A stretch of 64,000 nt of DNA, taken from NCBI GenBank assembly GCA_017626325.1, contig JAGAIZ010000019.1, positions 26,746-90,745 on the forward strand, given 5' to 3'. Of this stretch, positions 31,923 through 40,682 are shown piece after piece. Below the pieces are notes generated by a model. That model was not told the DNA's origin and ran no database searches. It worked only from the letters and a program-made list of their open reading frames with translations. Position numbers and translations under genes: made by a program. This DNA is from Lachnospiraceae bacterium (lineage in GTDB: Bacteria > Bacillota > Clostridia > Lachnospirales > Lachnospiraceae). Position 1 is the first letter of the stretch. Every line of letters begins with the position of its first letter.

Positions 31923-32057
31923 GTGAATCAGCGAACCAGAGTGTGAGCTGATTCACGCTACTTCCCGAAAAGCGGAGCGTTCGGGAAGGTACACGTTCAG
32001 CGAACCGGAGTGTGAGTTGATTTACGCTGCTTCCCGAAAAATGCAACGTTTGGGAAG
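31923..32057 (+). repeat. Two tandem ~69-bp hairpin units in the LysR leader
   Basis: CAGCGAACC occurs at 31929 and 31998 and most of the following 60 bases are repeated. Each unit contains two inverted repeats: GAATCAGC/GCTGATTC in the first (weaker in the second) and CTTCCCGAA/TTCGGGAAG (CTTCCC/GGGAAG in the second). They lie between the LysR promoter and its start codon. Confidence 0.75.
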
Positions 32058-32084
32058 ATATATACCGATTATGGAGGAGATTTT

Positions 32085-32963
32085 ATGGAATTAAGAGTGC
32101 TTCAATATTTTCTGGCAGTCACAAGGGAACAGAGCATTTCCGGTGCGGCAGAATCCCTGCACCTGTCTCAGCCCACACTTTCCCGCCAGCTCAAGGATAT
32201 GGAAGAAGAATTGGGGAAACAGCTTTTGATTCGCGGCAACCGCCGGATCACGTTAACGGAAGAAGGGATGATTCTCCGTAAGCGGGCAGAAGAAATCATG
32301 GAGCTTGTACAAAAGGCCGAGCATGAAATCGCAACTTCAGATGACTTCATTGCCGGGGATATTACCATAGGCGCTGGGGAAACAGACGGAGTGCGTTTTC
32401 TGGCTCAAACCACAAAGGAGCTTCAGGAACACTATCCGGGTATTCATCTGCACATTATCAGCGGCGATGGAGAAAGCGTAGAGGAAAATCTGGACCGGGG
32501 GCTTATTGATTTTGGTTTCCTGTGCCGGGAAATTGATACTGCCAAGTACGAATATCTGAAGGTTCCGGGAAATGATTCCTTTGGGATTCTGATGCGTCGG
32601 GATTCCCCTCTTGCTGAAAAAGAATTTATCGCACCGGAGGATCTGTGGGACAAGCCTCTCATTGCTTCGAGACAGATGATACGCAATACCGAGGTCGGAA
32701 AACTGCTTCAATGCAATCAGGAAAAATTGAACATCGTAGCTTCCTATAATCTGCTGTTTAACGGTTCTATTATGGTTGATGAAGGGATTGGATACGCCCT
32801 GTGCTTTGACAAAATCATCAATGTCAGCGGCGACAGCAATCTATGTTTCCGGCCACTATTGCCCAAAGCCGAGACACCTCTTTATGTAATCTGGAAAAAA
32901 TATCAGACCTTCACAAAGGCAGCGGAAAAATTCCTGATAAAAATGCAGGAACTAGCTGTATAG
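32085..32963 (+). CDS. LysR-family transcriptional regulator
   Basis: The N-terminal winged HTH (residues 1-60) is typical: MELRVLQYFLAVTREQSISG, AAESLHLSQPTLSRQLKDME, and EEELGKQLLIRGNRRITLTEEG. The effector domain from ~90 to 290 has the periplasmic-binding fold pattern (GDITIGAGETDGVRFLAQT, DFGFLCREID). Length is 292. GGAGGAGATTTT precedes the ATG. It is the only plus-strand gene of the accessory block, divergent from the C-N hydrolase operon, and an AAATACTTA box overlaps both that promoter and the promoter at 26.0 kb. It is therefore the likely regulator of the block. The inducer is unknown. Confidence 0.92.
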   Translation: MELRVLQYFLAVTREQSISGAAESLHLSQPTLSRQLKDMEEELGKQLLIRGNRRITLTEEGMILRKRAEEIMELVQKAEHEIATSDDFIAGDITIGAGETDGVRFLAQTTKELQEHYPGIHLHIISGDGESVEENLDRGLIDFGFLCREIDTAKYEYLKVPGNDSFGILMRRDSPLAEKEFIAPEDLWDKPLIASRQMIRNTEVGKLLQCNQEKLNIVASYNLLFNGSIMVDEGIGYALCFDKIINVSGDSNLCFRPLLPKAETPLYVIWKKYQTFTKAAEKFLIKMQELAV

Positions 32964-32974
32964 AACAAAATGAG

Positions 32975-33022
32975 AAATAAAAAGAAAGCATTGAAAAATC
33001 CAGTATTTTCAATGCTTTCAAA
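32975..33022. repeat. Hairpin repeat at the right border, next to tRNA-Arg
   Basis: GAAAGCATTGAAAA (32984-32997) and TTTTCAATGCTTTC (33006-33019) form a 14-bp stem that can terminate both the LysR gene and the tRNA. The element nearly repeats 16728-16772, including the AAATAAAAAG before it and CAAAC after it. Confidence 0.8.
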
Positions 33023-33095
33023 CGTTGGTGAGGTGACTTGAACACCCGATCTTCCGCTTAGGAGGCGGCTGCACTATCCACTGTGCTACACCAAC
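33023..33095 (-). tRNA. tRNA-Arg (anticodon CCT)
   Basis: Read on the minus strand: acceptor GTTGGTG with CACCAAC, D-arm GCAC/GTGC, anticodon loop CTCCTAA (anticodon CCT, codon AGG), T-loop TTCAAGT, discriminator G. The CCA end is not encoded. One G-A mismatch closes the anticodon stem. The 3' end touches the hairpin repeat of the accessory block. Confidence 0.93.
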
Positions 33096-33138
33096 ATATA
33101 TCTATATTATTATAGCCTAATTACAATAAAACTGCAAT

Positions 33139-34017
33139 CTAATTCGGATAATTAATATATCCCTGCATCCAGATTATTCCTTTGAACCTCCGTCCCACCT
33201 GGGGTTCTCCGTACAAATCCATTTTATTAATGCATACATCAAACTGCAAATCATTGCAATTCAGACGCATGACATAAATTTCTTCTTTCGTTATACGATT
33301 AGTCCGCAACGAGATGTCGATAATTTCTCCCATAACAGAATACTGGTCGCACTCTACTCCATAGGGCATAAAATACGTATCCACAAGACTGAAGACATCT
33401 TCTGTCTGGATTTTTCTGGATATAGAAGTATAGGTATCCATATCTTCTAAGGTAAGACTCTCGATCGCGTCCTCATCACCCCGGCGCGCGGCGTCGATTA
33501 ATTGATTCCTGTTTCTGGACGCCCGCTGTATCTTCTGCTTCTCCTTCTCATTCTTACCAATAGGCAGTATAATATTACCGCTGATTGACAATCCGGACAA
33601 AGTAAGACTCGTGCCTTTGATGGGAAGTATATTCATATGCTGTGCCTTCACATAGGGAATGATATTCTGCAAATAAAAAATCAGACTGACTCCCACCTTA
33701 ATGTCGTCGCAGACTCCCGCATAGGATTCTTTTGCAGCATGACGTTCCACTGACACGTCCTCATGAGAGCTTACACAGGTTCCACGCAGATAAGGATAGA
33801 AATAATCATATGTAAATTTATCCTCCGCGTCAAATTCACCGCAGACTGAAATTCCCATATCCTGGGCGAAATCTTCACAAAATTCTGCAAGTATCGTTTC
33901 TTCTCCGTTGGACGTATAAGAACGGCGGGATGCATTCATAATAATATCCGTAATCAGCTTCTGCTCTTCCCGTCTGTCTAATTTACTAAAGCCAATAGCC
34001 CGCATGAACTTATGCAA
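33139..34017 (-). CDS. DUF3881 family protein
   Basis: A conserved hypothetical protein of 292 residues, to my knowledge found mainly in Lachnospiraceae. It begins MHKFMRAIGFSKLDRREEQK if translation starts at the TTG at 34017, which stands 7 bases after AAGGAGG; a GTG three codons earlier lies in the ribosome binding site itself. The middle contains SSGNIILPIGKNEKEKQ-like and RNRNQLIDAARRGDEDAIESL segments. No catalytic motif, signal or membrane segment is visible, so it is probably cytoplasmic. It follows serS by about 43 bases on the same strand and may be cotranscribed with it. Confidence 0.82.
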   Translation of the reverse strand: MHKFMRAIGFSKLDRREEQKLITDIIMNASRRSYTSNGEETILAEFCEDFAQDMGISVCGEFDAEDKFTYDYFYPYLRGTCVSSHEDVSVERHAAKESYAGVCDDIKVGVSLIFYLQNIIPYVKAQHMNILPIKGTSLTLSGLSISGNIILPIGKNEKEKQKIQRASRNRNQLIDAARRGDEDAIESLTLEDMDTYTSISRKIQTEDVFSLVDTYFMPYGVECDQYSVMGEIIDISLRTNRITKEEIYVMRLNCNDLQFDVCINKMDLYGEPQVGRRFKGIIWMQGYINYPN

Positions 34018-34060
34018 AGATTTCACCTCCTTAAAAACGCAGTAATTAATCGTGCGGTAA

Positions 34061-35338
34061 TCATCTGATCTCTGTCATGCCGCCCATGTAAGGACGAAGT
34101 ACTTCGGGAATACGGATAGAACCGTCCGCCTGTAAATTATTCTCCAGGAACGCAATCAGCATTCTCGGCGGTGCGACTACCGTATTATTTAAGGTATGGG
34201 CAAAATATTTGCCGTCTTTGCCGTTGACACGGATACGAAGTCTTCTTGCCTGTGCATCTCCTAAGTTAGAGCAGCTTCCTACTTCAAAATATTTCTTCTG
34301 TCTGGGAGACCATGCTTCCACATCATAGGATTTCACTTTCAGGTCAGCCAGGTCGCCGGAGCAGCACTCAATCGTTCTGACCGGAATGTCCATAGAACGG
34401 AATAAATCTACCGTATTCTGCCATAATTTATCAAACCACATAGGAGATTCTTCCGGCTTGCATACAACAATCATCTCCTGCTTCTCAAACTGATGGATAC
34501 GGTACACGCCTCTCTCCTCGATACCATGAGCGCCCTTCTCCTTACGGAAACAGGGAGAATAGCTCGTAAGCGTATGAGGAAGCTGTTCCTCCGGAATAAT
34601 GGTATCAATAAATTTACCAATCATGGAATGCTCAGAAGTACCAATTAAGTATAAGTCTTCTCCTTCAATCTTATACATCATAGCATCCATTTCCGCAAAA
34701 CTCATAACGCCGTCCACCACAGCGCTTCTGATCATAAAAGGCGGTACACAATAAGTAAACCCTCTGTTAATCATAAAATCTCTGGCATAAGCAAGTACCG
34801 CGGAATGAAGTCTTGCAATATCTCCCATGAGATAATAGAAACCGTTGCCTGCCACACGTCCGGCCGCATCCATATCGATGCCGTTAAATCTCTCCATAAT
34901 TTCCGTATGATACGGAATCTCGAAATCAGGAACCACAGGCTCGCCATATTTCTGAATTTCTACATTTTCAGAATCATCCTTACCAATAGGTACAGAAGGA
35001 TCGATAATATTCGGGATAGTCATCATATCCTTTTTAATCTTATCACGAAGTTCGTTCTCTTTCTCTTCCAGCTTCGCAAGTCTTGCCGCATTGGCTGCTA
35101 CCTCTGCTTTTTTTGCTTCCGCTTCTTCCTTCTTACCCTGACCCATCAGCGCGCCGATCTCCTTAGAAATCTTATTTCTGTTGGCGCGAATCTCATCAGC
35201 CTCCTGCTGGGCTGCTCTCACCTCAGCATCCAAGGCGATAACTTCATCTACCAAACCGATCTTTTCATCCTGGAATTTCTTCTTGATATTTTCCTTAACG
35301 ATATCAGGATTCTCTCTTAGAAATTTAATGTCTATCAT
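34061..35338 (-). CDS. serS: Seryl-tRNA synthetase
   Basis: A class II aminoacyl-tRNA synthetase that charges tRNA-Ser and tRNA-Sec. The N-terminal ~110 residues form the long antiparallel coiled coil that recognises the tRNA extra arm (charged EVRAAQQEADEIRANRNKIS and following). The core has motif 2 (SPCFRKEKGAHGIEERGVYRIHQFEKQE) and motif 3 (NTVVAPPRMLIAFLENN). Length is 425, normal for the family. GGAGGGAACTTATT precedes the ATG. There is no T-box leader upstream; only 58 bases separate it from the HD-GYP gene. It is followed by DUF3881. Confidence 0.97.
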   Translation of the reverse strand: MIDIKFLRENPDIVKENIKKKFQDEKIGLVDEVIALDAEVRAAQQEADEIRANRNKISKEIGALMGQGKKEEAEAKKAEVAANAARLAKLEEKENELRDKIKKDMMTIPNIIDPSVPIGKDDSENVEIQKYGEPVVPDFEIPYHTEIMERFNGIDMDAAGRVAGNGFYYLMGDIARLHSAVLAYARDFMINRGFTYCVPPFMIRSAVVDGVMSFAEMDAMMYKIEGEDLYLIGTSEHSMIGKFIDTIIPEEQLPHTLTSYSPCFRKEKGAHGIEERGVYRIHQFEKQEMIVVCKPEESPMWFDKLWQNTVDLFRSMDIPVRTIECCSGDLADLKVKSYDVEAWSPRQKKYFEVGSCSNLGDAQARRLRIRVNGKDGKYFAHTLNNTVVAPPRMLIAFLENNLQADGSIRIPEVLRPYMGGMTEIR

Positions 35339-35396
35339 AATAAGTTCCCTCCTCTTATTTTGTCCGATATCTATAATCTGTCATGACTATATAAAT

Positions 35397-36443
35397 CTAC
35401 TCAATAGCTTCTTCTATAAATATATTATTGATCTGTACCAGGTCTTTAATCACATCGACTTTATTTCCTTTTTTATCTTTGGTAATGCGAATAACCGGCC
35501 TGTCGGGAAATTCTTTATTCTGGTACAATACTACGCCGATTTCTCCTTCATTTGTCCTGATAATAGAACCGGCTGGATATACTGCCGTAAACTCTAAGAA
35601 GATATCGACAATTTCGCCATCAAATTTAATATCCTTATAAGCCTTAAGATATTCTATCGCTTCATATACCTTCGCGCGCTCACATCCTATACCGCAAATC
35701 ATCTCATCGAAAGCGTCACAAACCTGTATAATACGGCATTCTTTCGGAATCTCTGTTGCCCGAAGCGGATAACCGGATCCATCAAAACGCTCATGATGAT
35801 ATAATATCATATTTTTACTTACATTGGAAATCCAATTTTCACTGCGCAAAGCAGAATATCCATATACCGGATGCTTCTTGTATTCTCCGTATTCTGCCTC
35901 AGATAACTCTGATAAATTCTGGTTTTCATATTCTATCGTTAAATATCTCAATCCTAAATCATGCAACAAACAACTGACACCAATGTCATGTACAGTTTGC
36001 TGTGGAAGACCCATCTTCAACGCAACAATCGTTGCCAAACTACAGATACTGATTGAATGTTCATAGATATCTGAACTTCTGCCTTTGATATCATATATTT
36101 TCTCTACCACGCCATCTTCTTCCAGAATGTTTGTGATAATATGATCCGCTGTCTGGCATAATTCAATCAATTCTTCATTATGACTGTAAGTATGCTTCTC
36201 CAGAATATTTTTTACCTTTGATTTAAAATTTTCTTCTACTTCTTCTCTGAGAATTACTACCGTTTTGGTATCCGGTTCATCTTCTTTAATATATACATTT
36301 TTAACTTCCAGTTCCTTAAGCTTCTGGATATAATCCTGTTTCAAAGGTGTTCCTGAAGAAAGCAGAATTTGATATTCTGATGTAACAACATCCTTTGCCA
36401 GAATTTCTTTTCCTGTTAAATCATCGACCTTACATAATTTCAT
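35397..36443 (-). CDS. HD-GYP domain protein (probable cyclic-di-GMP phosphodiesterase)
   Basis: The HD-GYP domain occupies about residues 115-300. The metal-binding HD pair is H161-D162 in LLHDLGLRYL, and HHERFDGSGYP at 216-226 gives the second histidines and an intact GYP motif. The N-terminal ~60 residues (MKLCKVDDLTGKEILAKDVV, SSGTPLKQDYIQKLKELEVK) are the DUF3391-like cap commonly seen with this domain. No membrane segment or receiver domain is present. It is predicted to degrade cyclic di-GMP, which would fit with motility control in a flagellated cell. Length is 348. It lies between serS and DUF4446 on the same strand. Confidence 0.88.
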   Translation of the reverse strand: MKLCKVDDLTGKEILAKDVVTSEYQILLSSGTPLKQDYIQKLKELEVKNVYIKEDEPDTKTVVILREEVEENFKSKVKNILEKHTYSHNEELIELCQTADHIITNILEEDGVVEKIYDIKGRSSDIYEHSISICSLATIVALKMGLPQQTVHDIGVSCLLHDLGLRYLTIEYENQNLSELSEAEYGEYKKHPVYGYSALRSENWISNVSKNMILYHHERFDGSGYPLRATEIPKECRIIQVCDAFDEMICGIGCERAKVYEAIEYLKAYKDIKFDGEIVDIFLEFTAVYPAGSIIRTNEGEIGVVLYQNKEFPDRPVIRITKDKKGNKVDVIKDLVQINNIFIEEAIE

Positions 36444-36518
36444 TTGTTTTCCCTATCACATATTTAAGTATTAAATATTTACTTTCTAAAACTTAATTCT
36501 AAAATACATAATTATTGT

Positions 36519-37040
36519 TTAATCTTCTGTTTCGATCCCCATAGCAGCATCAAGAGCTTTCTTTTCTTCATCGCCTAATGAAATCTCGCATATCCCGTTC
36601 TTGATTTCCTTCGTATAGGAATAGCAGCCCTCCGTACTATGTACAGAATTCAGAATGAAACCATTATTATTTTCGTCTAACAAAGCAAGTGAAAAACTTA
36701 ACTGTCCACCCATTTGATTAAATGCATCATACTTCACAATTCCTATTTTCTGATATGCACTTTCCAATTTCTTATACAATGTCTGAATATCTTTTCTATT
36801 CTTTTCGGCGGATACCTTCACGAATTTATTATCTTCATAAAGACCCATAATATCCTTTTCTAAACTTTTAGCATTCTTACCAGACATAAATTTCTTATAT
36901 TTCTTAGATAGACTATTCAACCTTATTGTCTGTATAATCGTCAAAATAATTAGGATAAGGATTAATCCAAAAGAAACAATAAACAGATATGTGAGATCGA
37001 AATTGCCTAATCCCAATTGCTCCAGTAAATTATAATTCAT
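36519..37040 (-). CDS. DUF4446 family membrane-anchored protein
   Basis: A 173-residue protein. One membrane segment (YLFIVSFGLILILIILTIIQ, ~19-38) is followed by a charged helical region with RLNSLSKKYKKFMSGKNAKS and a C-terminal domain containing GIVKYDAFNQMGGQLSFSLA and LLDENNNGFILNSVHSTEGC. This pattern is the DUF4446 family, which is found downstream of parB in many Clostridia. The function is unknown. Position 38 bases after parB suggests it belongs to the chromosome segregation operon; a membrane link for the origin region is an attractive but unproven idea. Confidence 0.87.
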   Translation of the reverse strand: MNYNLLEQLGLGNFDLTYLFIVSFGLILILIILTIIQTIRLNSLSKKYKKFMSGKNAKSLEKDIMGLYEDNKFVKVSAEKNRKDIQTLYKKLESAYQKIGIVKYDAFNQMGGQLSFSLALLDENNNGFILNSVHSTEGCYSYTKEIKNGICEISLGDEEKKALDAAMGIETED

Positions 37041-37077
37041 TTATCTTATGCCTTTCTATCTACTATATCTATGAAAT

Positions 37078-37983
37078 TTATTTATTTTGAGAAAGAAGTT
37101 CTATGATTCTATCCAAATCATCATGGTTATAGAATTCAATCTCGATCTTGCCGGCGCCATTGCCTTTAGAAGATATTGCAACCTTAGTTCCGAGAGATTG
37201 CTTCAATTTTTCTTCTACATCCTGATAAATAATCTCGAGACTCTTATCTTCTGCAATTTTCTTTTTAGGTTTCTCCGGCTTATTCAGATTCTTGACGAGT
37301 TTCTCTACATCCCTGACACTAAGCTTTTCATCGAATACTTTCTGAGCAAGCGTATATTGCTCTTCCGGATCTTCGATAGAAATTAAAGCCCGGGCATGTC
37401 CGGTGGAAATCATGTCATCGATTATCATCTGTTGAACTTCATCACATAATTTCAGAAGACGCATAGAATTAGTAACGGCAGTCCTGCTCTTGGATACCCG
37501 TTCTGCTACTTCATCCTGTTTCAGATTAAATTCAGTCAAAAGTCTCTTATAAGCCTGTGCCTCTTCAATCGGATTCAGATCTTCACGCTGAATATTTTCA
37601 ATCAGAGAAATCTCTACGATTTCCTGCTCGGTATAATCACGGATAATAACAGGAACTTCTTTTAACCCTGCCAATTTGGCAGCACGCCAACGACGCTCAC
37701 CGGCAATAATTTCATAATATGTCTTTCTATCCTGTACCAAAATAGGCTGCAATAATCCAAACTGCTTAATAGAATCCGCCAATTCCTGCAGCGCATCTTC
37801 GTCAAAATTTTTTCTCGGCTGCTCTCTATTCGGTTCAACCATTGTAATTTTGACAATTGTTTCTGCTCCTTTTTCTTCTCCTTTTTTATCACCAGACCCA
37901 TTATTTACGTCTGCCTTTGGTGTTGAAATAGGAATTAGTGAATCTAATCCTTTGCCTAAACCCCTCGCTGCTTTCGCTGCCAT
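37078..37983 (-). CDS. parB: Chromosome partitioning protein ParB (Spo0J)
   Basis: ParB is a CTP-dependent clamp that loads at parS and spreads over the origin region, recruits SMC and stimulates ParA. VEPNREQPRKNFDEDALQELADSIK and GLLQPILVQ...YEIIAGERRWRAAKLAGL form the CTP-binding domain, with the GERRWRA box. The HTH that reads parS follows (EVAERVSKSRTAVTNSMRLLKL, TGHARALI). The C-terminal dimerisation region ends NHDDLDRIIELLSQ. Length of 301 is normal. It begins 3 bases after parA and lies about 0.9-2 kb from two perfect parS sites. Confidence 0.96.
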   Translation of the reverse strand: MAAKAARGLGKGLDSLIPISTPKADVNNGSGDKKGEEKGAETIVKITMVEPNREQPRKNFDEDALQELADSIKQFGLLQPILVQDRKTYYEIIAGERRWRAAKLAGLKEVPVIIRDYTEQEIVEISLIENIQREDLNPIEEAQAYKRLLTEFNLKQDEVAERVSKSRTAVTNSMRLLKLCDEVQQMIIDDMISTGHARALISIEDPEEQYTLAQKVFDEKLSVRDVEKLVKNLNKPEKPKKKIAEDKSLEIIYQDVEEKLKQSLGTKVAISSKGNGAGKIEIEFYNHDDLDRIIELLSQNK

Positions 37984-37986
37984 ACC

Positions 37987-38754
37987 CTATACATCCTTTC
38001 TACTAATTACCTCATCAGCCAATAACATATATGCTTCCGCCCCCGCAGACTTCGGATCATACATATTAATAGGCATTCCATAACTGGGAGCTTCAGCTAA
38101 TCTTATATTTCTAGGTATTACAGTATTATATACATTTTGATTCAAATGATTTTTAACATTCTCTACCACCTGCATAGAAAGATTAGTTCTTGAATCATAC
38201 ATTGTGAAAACTACACCTTCCATATCAAGCGTAGGATTCAATCTCTCTTTGACAAGATTAACCGTATGAATCAACTGACTTAATCCCTCCAATGCATAAT
38301 ACTCACATTGAATCGGTACCAATACTGTATCTGCCGTTGTCATAGAATTAATCGTCAAAACATTCAATGACGGAGGACAATCAATAATAATAAAATCAAA
38401 CTTATCCTTAACCCAGTCAACTTCATTCTTTAATATGTACTCTTTCTTATCTACTCCGATCAATTCAATCTCGGCTGCCGCTAAATTTACATTGGATGGA
38501 ATAATAGATACTCCTGGAATAACTTCACTGAGAATACATTCATTAATAGAACACTCACCCAGAATTAACTCGTAAATCGTATTATCCAAATCATTTTTCT
38601 CTACTCCAAATCCACTTGTTGTATTACCCTGAGGATCCGTATCAATTACCAATACTTTCTTTCCTTTAGCAGCTAATGAAGCAGATAAATTAATAGAAGT
38701 TGTTGTCTTACCAACTCCGCCTTTTTGGTTTGCAATTGCAATTGTTCTTCCCAT
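37987..38754 (-). CDS. parA: Chromosome partitioning ATPase ParA (Soj)
   Basis: A deviant Walker ATPase that binds DNA non-specifically and drives origin segregation. The motif is QKGGVGKTTTSINLSASLA near residue 10, followed by VLVIDTDPQGNTTSG (Walker A') and FIIIDCPPSLNVLT (Walker B). Length is 255, and it has no N-terminal HTH, so it is the chromosomal Soj type and not a plasmid P1-type ParA. AAAGGTAAAAC precedes the ATG. It is the first gene of parA-parB-DUF4446, and the parS cluster lies directly upstream. Confidence 0.96.
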   Translation of the reverse strand: MGRTIAIANQKGGVGKTTTSINLSASLAAKGKKVLVIDTDPQGNTTSGFGVEKNDLDNTIYELILGECSINECILSEVIPGVSIIPSNVNLAAAEIELIGVDKKEYILKNEVDWVKDKFDFIIIDCPPSLNVLTINSMTTADTVLVPIQCEYYALEGLSQLIHTVNLVKERLNPTLDMEGVVFTMYDSRTNLSMQVVENVKNHLNQNVYNTVIPRNIRLAEAPSYGMPINMYDPKSAGAEAYMLLADEVISRKDV

Positions 38755-38908
38755 TTTGTTTTACCTTTCGTTTTGTATTTTCGACAAAACGCTCTCTCCG
38801 AGAACATCTCTCTTATTTCTTTTTCGTCCGTTTTAAATTATAACACTAAACTTTATGATAATCTATACAAAACTTCTACAATAACCGCTTAATATTTTCC
38901 ATTAGAAA

Positions 38909-39044
38909 TGTTTCACGAACCTATTTAATTGATATTAAAAATGTTTCACGGGTTCTTTTACAAGATATTGGGTCATATTGTTTCACGTGAAACATTATCT
39001 TGTGTCCATAATCTATAAAAGAGGGACATGTTTCACGTGAAACA
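38909..39044. promoter_or_regulatory. parS cluster (two perfect, two degenerate sites)
   Basis: The consensus TGTTTCACGTGAAACA occurs perfectly at 38979-38994 and 39029-39044. Half-sites TGTTTCACG start at 38909 and 38942, with the second arm decayed. All lie between parA and the response regulator gene; one perfect site ends 2 bases before the regulator stop codon. The rest of 38755-39045 holds the parA promoter region and no gene. Confidence 0.95.
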
Positions 39045-39045
39045 T

Positions 39046-39690
39046 TTAAAAAAGCCTAATTATATTATTTTTAATAGCAAAAACAGCCGCCTGTGTTCTA
39101 TCTGAAACATCAATCTTTTTAAATATATTTGAAATATGATTTTTAACTGTTCTTTCACTTATTTTCAGATTTGTAGCTATTTCCTTATTAGACATTCCAT
39201 TTGCAACCTGAATTAATACTTCCATCTCACGATTTGTAAGAGAATCTATTTTATCTTTATCGATATCTCTGTTTGCTAACCTGTTATTTAATGCAGGAAT
39301 TAAACTGGCCTGTATATAACTTTCACCTTTACATATACATTGAATTGCTTTTTTTAATTCCGATGATTCTGAATCTTTTAATATATATCCATCCACACCA
39401 ATATCTACTGCTTTCAATAAATATTCCAACTCATTATGCACTGTTAAAATAAGAACTCTTACTTTAGAATTTCTGTTTTTCAATTCCTGAAGCACTTCAA
39501 TTCCATTTTTTTCAGGCATATTAATATCCAACAATAAAACATCAGGAGAAACAGATTCTAATTTTTGCAGACATTCTATTCCATTAGAAGCTTCTTCAAT
39601 CACCTCTATACTGCCATCAAATTCTAACAATTGCTTGATGCCTTCCCGTATCAGACTATGATCATCTGCAATCATTACCTGTATTTTCAT
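39046..39690 (-). CDS. NarL/LuxR-type response regulator
   Basis: The receiver domain (1-120) has the acidic pair in MIADDHS, the phosphorylatable Asp55 in DVLLLDINMP and Lys105 in ILKDSES. The C-terminal LuxR-type HTH is LTNREMEVLIQVANGMSNKE and IATNLKISERTVKNHISNIF (~150-200). Length of 214 is standard. It probably pairs with the histidine kinase encoded 135 bases upstream on the same strand. Target genes are unknown. Its stop codon region touches a parS site, so ParB loading could influence its 3' end. Confidence 0.93.
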   Translation of the reverse strand: MKIQVMIADDHSLIREGIKQLLEFDGSIEVIEEASNGIECLQKLESVSPDVLLLDINMPEKNGIEVLQELKNRNSKVRVLILTVHNELEYLLKAVDIGVDGYILKDSESSELKKAIQCICKGESYIQASLIPALNNRLANRDIDKDKIDSLTNREMEVLIQVANGMSNKEIATNLKISERTVKNHISNIFKKIDVSDRTQAAVFAIKNNIIRLF

Positions 39691-39825
39691 TTCAACACCT
39701 ATACCTTTCTGCTAACCTAATCTTCATGCCTAAGCAACTTGTTGCGAAGAAGCTATGAGATTTCTGAACATTTTATTACAATGACACGCATTAGAAATTA
39801 CAAGATGCATTATTCTCAGCATATT

Positions 39826-40485
39826 TTAGAGTAGTTTTGGAATTTCTATCTTGATGATAGTACCATGATGCGTATCCATATCAATACTGCCGCCTAAAAG
39901 AGAAACTCTTTCTTTTATAACAGATAATCCGAAATGTTTATCCTTCTTTAACGCCTCCTGTTCATCAAATCCGATTCCATTATCCTGGAACAATATCTTA
40001 TAATCATTTTCTGAATCTTTGATTTTCACTCTTATTTCATTTCCCTTGGAATGTTTAATAGAATTCTGTACACACTCCTGAATAATCCGATAGATTGATA
40101 TTAATAACAAGTTTTTCTCATAATCAGAAATACTTATTTCAATATCATCTATATCCGTGACAACATTGAACTGCTTATCCTGATTCATCAGAACAATCAT
40201 ATTTTCTATTGTTTCCTTCAAACCCAGATCATCAAAAGGCATTGGGCGTAAATTAAAGATACAATTTCTAATATCGTCAATTACGTTTCGAAGATTTTTC
40301 TCTATTGTAGCTAACTCCAATTTTGCTTTAATAGGATCCTGATCAATATAAAGAGAACACAACTCCGCCTTATGCACTAAATGAGTTAAATTTTGTAATG
40401 AAGAATCATGAAGATCTCTGGCTATTCTTTGTCTTTCTTTCTCCTGTATTTCCAGAACAGAAAGCTGTTTAAATTGTTCATTCAT
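39826..40485 (-). CDS. Cytoplasmic histidine kinase of the DegS/NarX type, no sensor domain
   Basis: The dimerisation/phosphoacceptor motif QERQRIARDLHDSSLQ-like (KERQRIARDLHDSSLQNLTH) puts the phosphorylated His at residue 26. The HATPase_c domain follows: RIIQECVQNSIKHSKGNEIR (N box), FQDNGIGFDEQEA (D/G1), HFGLSVIKERVSLLGG (G2) and HGTIIKIEIP. The protein is 219 residues, so there is almost nothing before the HisKA_3 domain: no membrane segment and no sensor. It may get its signal from another protein, as DegS does. It lies directly upstream of the response regulator and is divergent from the hydrolase gene at 40683. Confidence 0.9.
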   Translation of the reverse strand: MNEQFKQLSVLEIQEKERQRIARDLHDSSLQNLTHLVHKAELCSLYIDQDPIKAKLELATIEKNLRNVIDDIRNCIFNLRPMPFDDLGLKETIENMIVLMNQDKQFNVVTDIDDIEISISDYEKNLLLISIYRIIQECVQNSIKHSKGNEIRVKIKDSENDYKILFQDNGIGFDEQEALKKDKHFGLSVIKERVSLLGGSIDMDTHHGTIIKIEIPKLL

Positions 40486-40682
40486 ATTTAATCCTTATTT
40501 CTGCGCTATTCCTTGCGCCGCAATTTTTTTATTTGAAAGCAACCGATATTTTTATCATATACTAATTTTTTTGGGAAGAAAAGGTTTTATTTGTAATCAA
40601 TTAAAATATCCAGTATAATATTTCTAACAACAACTTTTATGAAATCTATTAAATCAAACTATCAGAAAGGCATAATTGATAT

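Noticed and set aside
34061-35400. T-box riboswitch in front of serS
   Set aside because: Only 58 bases separate serS from the upstream gene, with no specifier loop or T-box sequence.
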